A stretch of DNA of 64,000 bases from Cinnamomum chago (Eukaryota > Streptophyta > Magnoliopsida > Laurales > Lauraceae): NCBI GenBank assembly GCA_038049695.1, contig CP142457.1:29039001-29103000 (forward strand). The letters run 5' to 3'. Shown one piece after another: positions 11,663 through 23,710 of the stretch (positions are counted from its first letter, which is position 1; the number at the start of each line of letters is the position of its first letter). The notes under the pieces are model-generated. The model made no database searches. It was not told where the DNA came from and was given only the letters and a program-made list of their open reading frames with translations. The position numbers and the translations under genes were made by a program.

Positions 11663-14098
11663 ATGGATCCCGGTCCTTTGGATAAACAGATCCTTACTGA
11701 TCAAGATAATCATCTATCAAAAGTGATATGGGAAGGGCATGTAGAGTCAATACTGTCATTTCTAAACTTTAACATAATTCTATTATTTTCAGATGGTTCC
11801 CCGCGAGTCTCTTGTTATGATGTTATGTATTTGTTAATTACATGAGCTTGGCCCACTGAAGTGCATCACAGCTGACCCTTTAAATGAATTTTGGGAATTA
11901 AATGAAAGTCAAGAAGAAATTGTCCGTACGGTCCGCCTACACAATCTGGCCTCAATTGGTAAAATGAAAATTCACCATGGCATTATATGGGCGCTGGTGG
12001 AGAGATGGAGACTCGAGACTATTACTTTCCATTTTAACTTCGGTGAGGCGACAATAACATTGGAGGATGTTGCCTATATTTATGGCCTTCCCATCGATGG
12101 AAGGCTAGTTACGGGTCGTACAATTGCCAGGATAGAAGAGATGAGAGCATTATGTTTTGAATTATTAGGGATAGTTCCCAAGCAAGCTTTGGACTGCATG
12201 GGTGCACAAATAAAGTACACCTGGTTTCGTCTCCATTTTGGCAGATGTCCAGTGGGGGCATCTGAAGAGATTGTACAACATTATACCCGTGCATACCTAT
12301 TTTGCTTAGTGGCCCAACAAATTTGTAGCAATACTTCTGGGTCGAGGGGGAACGGATACCTCCTTGAGTTGTTTAGGACATTTGAAAGATATGCGTGGGG
12401 GCTAGCCTGTCTGGCAAATTTGTATAGGACTCTAGGTAGAGCAACACAATTGAAAGATGGGATCAGAACACTTACGGGCCCACTTCAATTATTACAGGTA
12501 ATATTTTTACTTTATAATCAGATGATCTTCATGTTTTATTATGTTTATCTTTTAAGTACAGATTTGGGCCTTTTCTCGGATGAAGATAGGGCGACCGAAT
12601 GAGCGGAGTTGGGATCGGATCGAGTTCGCTTTCCCTTTATGTCTAATGTGGCATGAAAGGTTGAAAGGTTTTAATTTGCTTTCAAATACATTTTCTGTCC
12701 GCGAACAACTTGATAAGCAAGAGGACAAAGATAATGTGAATTACTATGATCTTGAAACACTTATACATACAAGTGATATTCATTGACTTTCCTCATACAT
12801 ACTAATTATGTTATTTCATTAAACATCCTAGTTTGTATGGCAGCCCTACATTCAATATGGCGATCTTCTACTTGAACATGTTGGAGATGAAGAAAAGGCT
12901 CTCTTTGTGTCACAGACCGTGCTCATCTATTTTGGGGTCTTCGAGAATCACAATGCATGTAGAGTCATGAAATAGTTTGGACTGAGGCAAACTGTTCCTC
13001 CTACATGGAAACCACCATTGATTCGAGACGAGCGTGGGTCAACATCAGCAAGAGATTATCAAATTAGGAGGAAAGAAATTAACCGTATGTGGGAGGATAG
13101 ATGGAAAAATATAATTGATAGTGAGCCTGATGACACTGCTCATCACTCTGATGAGTACCTGACTTGGTATAGAGGAATTACACGCTTGCGAATTGGACGA
13201 GGCATGGGCAACATGGATGCTTCAAGAAATGTGGTGGAGGATCAGTCAGTTGTTAAGGTAATTTGGATCCTCATGGAATACTCGCACCTTGTATATTTAT
13301 ACAGAATTGTACGTGTCATATAACCCCCGTGGCTTGATGTTTATGCTAGGTTAGAGCCTTTTTAGAACGTGTTATTGCACCTCTTGTGACAATTGATGAC
13401 AACAGTGGTCCTATAATCCTAGCCAAAGCTCTTAGATCGGTTCATAGTAAGCTCTGCAAATTCCACGCATCATGTGCCACTGGTTTTGATAAACTGGATA
13501 TCGAAGAATGTCTAAAGGATGAGACGAATGAGGCACAACAGGTAAAGTCTGAAATTAATTAATCTGTACCGCCAGATTCACTGTTTGTAAATTCATTTCG
13601 TGACATTTTGTCTTAATTTGTATGTTACAGGGCCAAGGTACTTGTGGACCGACTGTGACACCGACGGTTGCACCGACATCATCCACCGGATTACCACCAA
13701 ACACAGAAACATGCAGTTATGTAAACCCTTTGCTAGAACCCAGTCCAACCCAACTACAAGTTCAAACTCCTACTTCTGTTGAGAATGTGTTCCAATCTAG
13801 TGCAAGCCAAGTGCAATTTCAGACTCCTACTTTTGCTGAGGCTTTGTTCCAATCTAGTCCAAGCCAAGTGCATGTTCAAACTCCTACTTCCGTTGAGAAT
13901 GTTTTCCAATCTAGTCCAAGCCATTCCAATCTAACACAAACTGGGGCCCATGTATCAACTCCAGCAATAATGCCCGAACAACATGTGGTTTCTTCTATTA
14001 AAAAAAGGGATATCAATTCCATTGTGGCACGTGTGAAGGGTTTGGGAAGGAAGAACAGAGCTATCCCTACAAAGTATGATCTATATCAACTCACTTGA
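11663..14098 (+). pseudogene. Plant mobile domain (PMD) region of a MULE-borne PMD-Ulp1 gene
   Basis: Exons by splice signals and homology: 11663-11740 (starts MDPGPLDKQIL, a usual PMD opening), about 11793-12497, 12562 to about 12770, 12832-13257, 13350-13541 and 13631 onward. Exon 2 carries the PMD core (ALVERWRLETITFHF, then ITLEDVAYIYGLPIDG). Exons 3-4 continue it (IGRPNERSW; FGLRQTVPPTWKPP). Exon 6 is a Pro/Ser/Thr/Gln-rich linker with three 19-residue repeats. Breaks: in-frame TAA at 11835 if exon 2 starts at 11793, TAG at 12973 in exon 4, and TGA at 14096. Frame homology continues past 14098 into the protease region, so the original product was probably one PMD-linker-Ulp1 protein. PMD proteins occur in transposons and as domesticated nuclear proteins; the role here is unknown. 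Confidence 0.8.
13763..13930 (+). repeat. 57-bp tandem repeat in coding sequence, three copies
   Basis: Copies begin at 13763, 13820 and 13877. Each encodes 19 residues of the type QTPTSVENVFQSSASQVQF. The period is a multiple of three, so the frame is kept. It forms part of the low-complexity linker between the PMD and Ulp1-like parts. Confidence 0.9.
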
Positions 14099-16481
14099 AA
14101 AAGGAGTAGGCTCGAACCAAACCCAGACTATGCCCTTACGGATAGAGACAGAGCTATAATGAATCTCTTTTGGGATCATTATACAACGAAGAAAGATATT
14201 AAAATTCTCTAATATACCATTGATGGAATCTTATAGTGTTCGCCGCTTACTTTTTATGATCTTTATAAATGTAGGAGGTCATGGATGGATACATGGTGTC
14301 AACCGGTGAAGCCAAAAGATTTGAGGGGAACGTTATCTCCAAATTGGATGGATACACATGTAAGTAACCGCATATGTTCCTATGTAATCTTTAAAATGCA
14401 TTGGAACCATTACTTTAGTCTTCTAAAGTCACCTGGTACTATTTTCAGATGATGGATGAATGGTTCAAGAATGTACGTGAAAAGGCGACGGACACTCATT
14501 TTTTTCCATCAAATTTGGCGGTGTGTATTTGTTGAAACACATGTGTTAGAATTGGCAATCCTAACCAATGACTATATTATGCCCTTTATTTTGTAGGATT
14601 TGTATATTCACAAGGCCGAGCACCTTTACTATACTGCATTTGGAGTGGAACCATTCCTGGGTCGTCAATTCTCACAAATTCGTACTATGATCTTTCCAAT
14701 CGTGCGTAACGGTCATTTCTTCCTCATAATTGGGTTTGTCGATCGTGGAAGATTTGAGTACTATAATTCTATAATGGGACACGATGGCGACCGGCAGTTT
14801 GCAGAGGAGTTTGTAAGTTTGTTCTATCCTTTTTAGATTGTATATGACAGTGTCACACATTAAACAATTTAGTTGGATATTTTACTCGACACTGATATAG
14901 AATTATTAACCGTATATTTCATATGGTGAAGTCAGTCTTGACTTTGAAATTAATTTCCACAGCAGCTGTATACAGAAAAGTCTATTGAATTTCCAATCAT
15001 TTAATTGCTTAAAGTGCAAAGAGATTCTCTTGACTTTTAAACTACTTCTAAGAAACAGTTGACTAGCTGTTAAAATTCTCAAAATTTCTTTTTCGTTGCT
15101 CTCACTTAGTCTTGTTTGGGGTGCATAAGGACTAATAATGCTTATGATTTTTTGTATTTGGTTCTAACTTAACCAATATAACCATATAATTAATTCCCTT
15201 TACTTTTACTTCTTGGTCTTTATCAACCAACTACAATGCATACTCCATTGCTTGCATTACTCTTTTCTGAATAGAAAAGTTTTAAACCAATTAGGTCATT
15301 TGATTGTAAGCCACTACTCTCCTACATCAACATGGAAATTGATTCATTATGGATGTATAATTGTGTTTAAATTGACTTGACAAAGATGGGAAAAGGATTT
15401 CATGATAATGACGGTTGATTGCTTAAACAAAAAGATTTCATAAATTTATTAAAAAAAAAACCCTTGGCCCGCATATGGTGGGTCAGATCTGGGTATATCT
15501 GGAAATGATTAGCTATTCAGGGTCCTGGATCCTGATCCAGATTGAATCAAACATGAATTTAAATGTCCAAGAGTGAAATCTTAACCCAATTGTCTTAAAT
15601 ATAGAGATTCAAGTTTAAATGGAATTATAGGTCCAGAACCAAGCCTAGATTCTAGAGTCCTAGAGTATGCCAATGATTTCAGCACTAAAAGTTCCTAATA
15701 TTAGAAGAATGTCATTAGATAAATGGGCAAGCAGATATGGTCAGATCCAACATTAACTGGATCCAAATCTGTGTCTAAAAACAAATCTTATTATTACAGG
15801 GATCAAAAGTATGAGTTCATACCTCAGTTTTTCAGGTTCAATCCTTTGGGGTAATAGGGTAACAGACAAGGAGACATTTATATTAAAAAAAAGCAATTAC
15901 AAACTCAGCCAATTTGCTTAATTGCAGCACTCTTAACTGCTATGTATTTCAATCCTGCAGTAAAGTTGAACTCAGAAGCTGAACAAACAATTTCAATCCT
16001 GCAGTAAAGTTAAACTACTTTCATCTTATTTCATGGTGTCATTCTTATTTGCTTTTATTTTTTTTGTCCTTCTAAACTATTAGACCATTTTTCTAAAGAG
16101 TTATTTCATGGGCCTGGGATGGGATGACCCCTCAAGTTGGCCACTCGAAGATGCTGAGAATTGCCCTCAGCAGGAGAATATGTAGGTGTTATACCACATA
16201 GAATCTTCATATTTTATATTCTGTTTTCCCACTCCTATATTTGATGAATGTCATCTTATCTTTTGTGCAACAATGGCTGTGGCATATTTGTAATGGCCTT
16301 TGCTGAGCATGCTACATACCGACGTAAGGTTGCGTTCACTCAAGCTGATATTTGGTACTATCATCAAAGAATAGTAATTAATATATACGCAAGACAGTGG
16401 GAGATGGCAGACGTGGTAGAGGATGAAAATGCTTTAGAAACAAATGAGGTGGTGGAAGAGAGGGGAAGAGTCAATGTATAA
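14099..16481 (+). pseudogene. Ulp1-like (C48) cysteine protease region of the PMD-Ulp1 gene
   Basis: Exons by splice signals: continuation of the linker to about 14210, 14275-14359 (RGTLSPNWMDTH), 14449-14520, 14597-14812, about 16100-16180 and about 16270-16481. Catalytic layout follows the Ulp1/SENP family: His in RNGHFFLI, then YYNSI where the family usually has Asp (YDS), Gln in CPQQ, and the nucleophile Cys in NNGCGIFVMAF. Ulp1-like proteases cut SUMO or related conjugates; the target of MULE-borne versions is unknown. Oddities: Asp to Asn at the triad position, loss of the Asp normally before the Cys, a 1.3-kb intron (14813-16100), and no clear AG acceptor before the last exon. Together with the upstream stops, the gene is probably dead. 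Confidence 0.75.
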
Positions 16482-17240
16482 CCAAGATTTTGAGATGTAC
16501 TGCAGTGTTTTTTGCCATATTTGCGTAGTAATTGTTTTTATTTTGGATGTATCCATTCCATTGTTCCTCGTGTGGTCCAATGTGTCTTACATTTGATGTA
16601 AACAAATGGTGACAGTTGATGAGAGCCTAAAAGATACATTTTAGGCCCCTTAATGAGGACTTGGTTATACCGTCGGAAGAGATTAATTAGCTTAATTATG
16701 TTATTTTATTGTTTGTAGGTACTACAGATGCAAGGAGCGAAATTCAGAGCGAAAATGGAAGAAATCTCACAAAGCATGACAAACCGGAGTTGCAAGTAAG
16801 AAAACGTGCCAAATATGGGAAGAGACTCAAATAAGAAAGCAAAGCAAGAGTCCAAACATGCCTTGGACGTCCAACTTGGGTCCCACTCACCCCATAGCAT
16901 GCCAACATGGAAGTTCTTTTAATTGCACCATTATTCTCAGAATTTTCAGGGGCAGCAACTTGAAATTATTATAACTTTCAACTCAAGTGTCGGATTAGTG
17001 TAATCTACGTACCGTTGGAAAGCTCTTTTCGAGTAGATATCCATGGAGTCCAAGATTATATAAATAGGAGCTATATCGAGGGAAATATGACCTCGTCAAA
17101 ATGCACATGTGACGGACTCTCGTACGACAGTGTAAATAACTTATGGTGGATTTTAAACTTTATGGTTAAAGATAGAATTTCAAATGATGTCAAATCTATT
17201 GGCTGTTTTTATATATGAATGAGACTTTAGCATGTGTTTG
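16482..17240. repeat. 3' flank of PMD-Ulp1 gene with LTR-like relic
   Basis: 16720-17215 contains phrases common in decayed plant LTR retrotransposons (ATAACTTTCAACTCAAGTGT, GTTGGAAAGCTCTTTTCGAG, AGTAGATATCCATGGAGTC). No ends or coding sequence can be defined. The open frame at 17015-17218 is not believed. Confidence 0.35.
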
Positions 17241-17244
17241 TTTA

Positions 17245-18050
17245 TAGGTAGATATAGGTTTTGGTATCTCCAGGGATGTGGCCAGACATTCCATGCATGG
17301 ATGGTGTCAATTTCAAATGAATGAGCAGGTGATATTAGAAGATTGCCGATGTATCATGTGAATATGTAAATGAAGGTAGGTGTTCTATAGTGCCATGTGA
17401 TGTACAGGTGGAGACGAATAAGGTATATAATGTGAAAGTACATGTGATTTAAGATAGTATTACACTATATTATGCAAATGACTTGAGATGATCACATTCA
17501 AAGTGAATGTGCAGTTGAAGAGAAGAAGGTGTACAATGTGAATGTGCAGTTGAAGAGAAGAAGGTGTACAATGTGAATGTGCAGTGTGATTTAAGATAAT
17601 GTACTGCACTGAATGAATGTGCAGATGACTTAAGATGTAAATCATGAGTGCTTCATGTGCAGGTGAAGAGACGAAGGATTTTTCAAATATCTGTGCAGGT
17701 GAAGCACAGATACTGTACAACACTGAATGAATGTGCATCTGACTTTTGATGCGGATTTTGAACACTTCATGTGTAGGTGAAGAGAAGAAGGTGTAGAAAT
17801 GTGAATGTGCAGGAGATTTAAGTGCATGTACAACACTTCATGTGTAGATGTCGCCTGAAGTGTGAATTGTGGATGTGAATGTGCATTTGAATAACAAAAG
17901 TTGTTAGATGTGAACCTGCAAGTAATTTAAGAATAAATACAACACTTCATGTGCACATGAATTAAGATCGTTCAATGTGAGTGCTTCATGTATGGTGAAG
18001 AGAACCAGGTGTAATTTCTAAGTGTGCTCTCTTATAAGATATATATAATT
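17245..18050. repeat. Field of degenerate short repeats between convergent MULE genes
   Basis: Motifs of the type GTGAATGTGCAG, TTGAAGAGAAGAAGGTGTA and CTTCATGTGCAGGTGAAGAG recur many times at irregular spacing. Two adjacent near-identical copies of about 36 bp lie at 17503-17575. No coding potential is believed; open frames on the minus strand here are low-complexity products of the repeat. Confidence 0.75.
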
Positions 18051-18836
18051 TATGTTGTAAGATTAAAATAACAACTGTGAATGGAAAATTCCATGTGTTG
18101 GGCTTTCATCTTATGACAGTGTTAGGAGAGGAAGGTTTTGTCAAGGTACAGAAAGCATCTCATAAAAAAAAGTAAGATACACATTATAAATGTTGTGTTA
18201 TTTCATTACCATTAGCTCCATGTGTTGGGCTGAAGTAAGATATACATTATGAATGTTGTTTGATTAAATAACAACTGATGAATGGACAATCCCATGTGAG
18301 GATCATATCACCTTGTCAGTTGATATATGTAATGGCACAGAAAGCATCTAATAAAAAAAAAAAAAAAAACCCACCAAGTAAGATAAAAAATTGAACTAAA
18401 ATATAAATTATCATGAATACTTATTGGCAAGTAAATACACATTGTGAATGGACATTGTGAAGGTTGTGATCAGGGGAGGAAGGTGTCTAAAATGGTAGAG
18501 AACGCATCTCATAACAAAAAATAAAATAAAAAATGAAAATCTGACCAAATGCACATTTTGATACTGCTTAACTTAAGTACACATTGTCAACCTACAAATT
18601 CCATGTTCCAATTCTTACCAGCAAGAGCACATTGGAAATCTACAAACTAAGATTGAATGCCCAGCCACAAAAAGTGCATGCATATCCATTATAAGACTAC
18701 ACATAGTCTTAGAGACTCGTCAAGCAATTGCTTCAATATATACAAAATGTATCATCTCTTTCTACGAAGTAGTCACATATAGACACAATTAGACAGATAA
18801 TCATACAAAAGGTTTTGAGCTTATTGGTGCACATAA
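18051..18836. other. 3' flank of transposase, no gene recognised
   Basis: AT-rich, with a few repeated phrases (CATGTGTTGGGCT, ACATTATGAATGTTGT) continuing the repeat field. A poly-A run lies at 18353-18369. Confidence 0.4.
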
Positions 18837-21649
18837 CTATTGTCGAGCAGGTGGGTAACGACATCTCTTTCGATTATGCCCAATCTGGCGACAATTGGAA
18901 CACGTGACTTGCCGCTTTTGTCTGTCCTCTGTACGAGTTCTATTCTTTTTAGGTCGGCCAGTTTGTCGTCGTGCATGTGGAGGTAAGACGCGAAGATTGC
19001 TCTAAATTTTCCATTGGTGGATGTCTCTGATCGCGTGGACAATATCATTATATGTTGACCGATAAACATCGCTCGAGAACCAATGCTCACAGTAATCATA
19101 TGGATCAACTCCTCTCATTTGAATTGCTGCCAGTGCATGCGAACATGGAATACCTAAGATATCCCACTTCCGGCAAGAACAAGATCACAAATCAAGATGC
19201 ACTACATCAATGTATTCGGAAGAGTGAACCTAGTATTCGAATTGGCTTGCAGGTCGGACTCCCAACCGACGGGCGTCTTCGAATTCTTTACTCAGTATTT
19301 TCTCAGCATATGGAGTTAGTCTTATACGCAAGCCAAGTGAACTGCGATGACGTACCTCATAAAATTCCATTAGTTTACACCGTACGGCCTAAACTTGTTT
19401 TGTGATTGGATACTCCCTATCCTCTTTCAATAAACTGTTCGTGCATTCCACAATATTGGTTGTGATCATGTTATACCGTCTCCCTTTTACAAATGCATTT
19501 GCCCAGTGCTGCGGCCCAATGTTTTCAATCCATTTGGATGCACCTTCATCCAGATCCTTTATTTTAGCCATATATCTCTCATAATCAACCCGCCTATATG
19601 CTCTTGCAGCATTCCAAAATTTAACCATCAGAGCCTCATTCTTGTACTTCTCTTTAAAGTTTGCTGATATATGACGCATGCCGTAGGTATGACTAGCGTG
19701 AGGAAAACGTTCTTGAACAGCTCGTATGGGACCTTTTTGTCTATCAGATACAATGGTCAAATTTGGAAAGGGCCCTAAGTTCACATCCAACTCTGCAAGG
19801 AACCATTCCCAGGTATCTCTATCCTCTATCTCGGCTATGGAAAAGGCGATTGGAAATAACTTACGGTCTCCATCATATGTCACGGCAACAAACAAAACTC
19901 CAGGGTATTTTCCACGAAGGTGGGCACCATCAACAGCTATTAATGGGTGTAATGAACTCTTAAAAGAGCGGATACTTGAGCCAAAAGCCCAAAATAACCT
20001 CTGAAATGAATCATCATCTTCCCTGATCAGATGAGACACGCTGCCTGGATTTGTTCTTTCTAGTTCAATACAATAACTAGGCAGGATTCTGTATGAATCT
20101 TCATAAGAACTACGTATGTCAATCAATGCTTTCTCTTTTGCTAGCCAAGCTTTCCTGTAGCTGATATGGATGCCAAACTCTAATTGAAAGTCTGTCACAA
20201 TTTCTTTTGGAGTGTAGTTTGGATGGATACGCAGCCGTTCTTTTATCCAATCAACAATCAACGCCGATGTGGCTTGAGAATATGCGAGTCCCATTATTGG
20301 CTTCGAACAAGTATGTTTTTCAGAATAAGTTTGTACAATAAACCCAGGGCCGGACTGCAGGATAGATCCATGTATGCGCCAAGGACATTGATGATCACCA
20401 CACCTTCCACTTAATTCTATCATAGACCTTTTCACCCAATGAAGCTCAAAATTGTTGTACATTGCAAATTTTCTCAATGCAGTCCTAAATAATTCACGAG
20501 TTTGAAACCGTCTTCCATTCCACATTTCACGAAAAGATGTCTCATGGAGATCCACACCAATATGGTCATCATTAGGAACTAAAGTATCAATAACATCTTC
20601 TACGCTCACAACATTTGATGCATGACCCAATCCTTCTTGTGCATGCGATGTTCTTCCTGGTCCTATGCCATTTTACAATTCATATTCGCTAGGGTCAACA
20701 TCAATATTAAAATCATCTTCATCATTTTTAGCCCCCTCCTCCACTACATTGCACCCTCCATCGAAACAAGGAATTTTGGATACTGCTTCCGCTTTTATCC
20801 AATCCATGACAACTTCATCCCTTCTATTAGAGAAATTTTCATTTTCTTCTTCTGCAAGATTAATGGGAGCTATTAAATCTTCAAGCATGACGTTTACAAA
20901 TGGATTATTATGAGGTACAACAGGCGTGTTCAGGTCAAACTGGCTTCGAACAGGATAAAATGAGACGTCGCACCTACATGGCAAATTTTCAATCATATAT
21001 AAATTACATAATATAATCAAATCAGATGTATATCGAACCAAACCTGTAAACATCCTCTCTTTTTGAAGGGCCACCTGTATCCTTTTCACCGTTGAAAAAG
21101 TTTGTAGTATTTGTATATGTCATCGGATTCCCCCTGCGCGAATCACCATGTCATAAAACAATCAGTAACATAACTAAAACAGGATATTAAACAAATCAAC
21201 AGTTACTACATTTATTATGATGGGTTGTGGTGGCACCTGTTCAAATTAAATGACAATCTATTCCCTCGCTGGCTGTTAGGCCGAGCGTATGTAGACCTTA
21301 GATGTGATGGTTGTTGACTTGCACTTGCTTCACTATTTGTATGCAAATACATAAATATAGCTTGATTTCCATTTTGGAATAATTTGAACATCCGATGGAG
21401 ATCATCATCACTTCTTATGGTTATGAACGTGAAGCTCCGGCCATTATGATACTGATATTGCATATTTATATGCTCATCATGAAGCTCCCAACCAGTTTCT
21501 TCGTTTATCTTTCTGAGTAGTTGATTGAAAGTTATATTGACATCAACCCATATTACCTTCTGCTCACCACTATTGTAGACTGGCAATGGATTGCTTACGT
21601 CTAATATACCATTATAATGGCATATTATACATATCTCAATATTATCCAT
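18837..21649 (-). pseudogene. MULE (MuDR-type) transposase, broken
   Basis: Read on the minus strand. A first exon (21649 to about 21237) encodes a PB1-like N-terminal region with TIRSDDDLHRMF, ending at AACAG/GT. A second exon begins at 20973 after TGTAG. The core shows a MuDR zinc-binding segment near 20400-20450, then the MULE DDE region: LIAVDGAHLRGKYPG (first Asp), LTIVSDRQKGPI (second Asp), and TTNIVECTNSLLKEDREYPI near the C-terminal catalytic Glu block. A SWIM finger (SCSCRKWDILGIPCSHAL) and a CCHC knuckle (CSNCRQIGHNRKRC) follow near 19130-19195 and 18850-18900. It should bind the element ends and catalyse transposition. Breaks: TAA near 20671, a frameshift near 19389, at least two stops around 19190-19230 and TAG near 18995. 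The usual Cys of the CxRH motif is Gly (YGMRH). Confidence 0.88.
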
Positions 21650-22855
21650 CCTACGAAGGAGAATACAGATTTCGAATAATAAGATTTACTTTTGAATATT
21701 TTTGAAGTTACTCACAAACATCCATATAATCCATGAAGATTTAACGTGTGAAAATAAATATCGGAATAAGTATTTCTTTAGTAAATAAGATGAATGTTTG
21801 GAATTACTAAGATTTGAAGGTTGTTAAATGTAAAATAAAAAACTATTTTATGCATACATGGAAAATTAAAAGAGTTAAAATCTAAGCATTGACATTTAGG
21901 ATATCATGAAGCTACATATTTCTATAACATTAACAAACAAATAACAATGCATTGTCCGTTAAAAAAAATTAAATAAATGCATTATCTTAATCAATTCTAC
22001 ACTAGATATTTTAGCAAATTTATTTCACATCTCATTGGTACTAATTCTCTACATTTAGCAAAAGAATATATATACACACACCATAAAACACCCATTTAAA
22101 TAAAATAATTGTGAAATTAATCAAGACCGTTCATCTAATGAATATCGCCATTTGTTGATAACTATTAAAGAATGTAAACCATTTAATCGTTTGCTTATTT
22201 ATATATAGCATTAAAAAAAATCATTAGCAATTTAAGATAATGATCAAAATGATGTCTGTAATGCCACAATAACAGGAAAATTCTAAAAGAATATGTGGAC
22301 ATTTATACAGAATTTGTGCTGGGGCCCACCGTAGGACGGGATGAACAAGACATGCCTCATTGTTTTTTGCAGCTGGACGTCTAGGCCAAATCCAGTTGTT
22401 GGTAATTCATGATGAGAACAAGGGGATTTTTTTAATATATTAACAACAGGATGTTCATAAAAAAATGAGGCTCCACAAGTCCCACCTAAGGTCACTATTA
22501 ATATTTACACAAAATATTTCAAATGTTTCTACAAGTGGGATTCCTTGTATTTTAACTTTTTTTTCAAGACACAAAAGAAGAAAAAAATAATACAATAAAT
22601 AAGAGGGAGATACATACAAGGTGGGAAATATGGAATAAATACCTAAGACAAAGATGTGGCAGGAGATTCAATTGCTATTTATGATAATGGCCTAAGGTTG
22701 ACATGCAAAGAAATGGCAGGAGATCACTTAATATGTGGCAGGAGCAACACTTATAAAGAGCAGAGAAGTAGAGAACCTAAGCCAGAGATCGACGAAAGCA
22801 ACGGAACAGAAAGTAATTATAAACACAAATGCATTTGTTGACTTTTAACCTATCT
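21650..22855. other. Transposase upstream region and MULE right arm
   Basis: AT-rich, with no gene recognised. It should hold the transposase promoter and leader, read leftward from the right inverted repeat. The open frame at 22283-22495 is not supported. Confidence 0.4.
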
Positions 22856-23080
22856 CTTTGTGAAATCGCAACATAATTTGCGATATCGTAAATAAAAAAC
22901 TTGCAGTGTTGCAAGATATGTTGTGATATCACAAAAAAAAAAACTCAGCTTATGGTCTGCGCAGCGGCATACGGTATAGAAAACGTCTGAGTTAAATGTT
23001 GAACTTGGGTAACAGAGAAGGGATATGAAATACCGTTGGTGACCGTACACAAAATTTCCTCTTGATCTTTCGTGCAACAC
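22856..23080 (-). repeat. Right terminal inverted repeat of the putative MULE
   Basis: On the minus strand it reads GTGTTGCACGAAA, GGAAATTTTGTGTACGGTCA, AAGTTCAACATTT, ACCATAAGCTGAGTTTTTTT, then GATATC-type motifs, in the same order as 5921-6190 with moderate divergence. It contains fewer palindromic motifs than the left end. Confidence 0.7.
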
Positions 23081-23143
23081 TGACCTTCTTCCAGGGAAAT
23101 TCTAAAAGAAAATATAAGCAAATAGAGTCTTCCGGAACCGTTT

Positions 23144-23298
23144 GTGCACTTACGTGGGAATTTTCCTGTAAAATATAACTTTCACATTTCAGGCGTCATT
23201 TGTAGACCCCCTCCCAAAGCTAGATTAAGACTTCGAGCCGCCGGCGATCCTGCCGTCTTCTTCTTCTTGCTTCCAACTCCCAATCTTCTTCATCATCT

Positions 23299-23330
<32 letters not shown>

Positions 23331-23671
23331 TCATAGAAGCAGCCGCCGCCACCACTGTCTCTGCAGAGACAGAGACGCAGCCACCATCATCTGGGGGCCG
23401 CAAAGTCCGACAACTTTCTCTCTTGTTTGGGCATCTAGAAGACGCTCTTCTAGGTATGAAGAAAACCCATGTCTCAGAAATCCATGTAACTATCCTTTTT
23501 TGTATCTCACTGCATTTTTTGCTTAAGATAATAGCAATCGGAGATCATGGCATTGATTCACCGATTTGGGTATCTTGGTGTGTGTGGGGATTTTGGGTTT
23601 TCCCAGTTGAATTTAGGATTTTGGTACTTGGGGATTTTGGGTGTGTTTTTTTCCCCAATTGCTTCAGTTAG
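23144..23671 (+). other. GC-richer exon-like segment, unassigned
   Basis: An open frame runs 23144-23671. It contains a (TCG/CAT)n-like microsatellite at 23293-23330 encoding alternating Arg-His, then a mixed-composition part with GRKVRQLSLLFGHLEDALLG. A possible acceptor (TTTCAG) lies near 23191 and a possible donor (AG/GTATGA) near 23453. I recognise no family. It could be the first exon of an unidentified or dead gene. Confidence 0.3.
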
Positions 23672-23710
23672 AAATCCTTTTAACCTTTAAAATTCTATGA
23701 ATTCTATAAC

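Larger units (their letters stand above)
5921..23080. mobile_element. Probable autonomous Mutator-like element (MULE), 17.2 kb, decayed
   Basis: The region is bounded by inward-facing inverted repeats (5921-6190 and 22856-23080). It contains a MULE transposase pseudogene (18837-21649, minus) and a PMD plus Ulp1-like gene (11663-16481, plus), transcribed towards each other. MULEs that carry Ulp1-like or PMD genes are known in plants. The left arm also holds a dead LINE (8275-9880), which explains part of its length. I did not find a convincing 9-11 bp target-site duplication just outside the repeats, so the outer boundaries and the single-element reading are inferences. Confidence 0.6.

Noticed and set aside
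17460..17836. Minus-strand frames rich in His-Ser-Leu
   Set aside because: Translation of a degenerate short repeat; the periodicity explains the composition.
19052..20004. Plus-strand open frames opposite the transposase
   Set aside because: Shadows; the minus strand carries the recognisable MULE domains.
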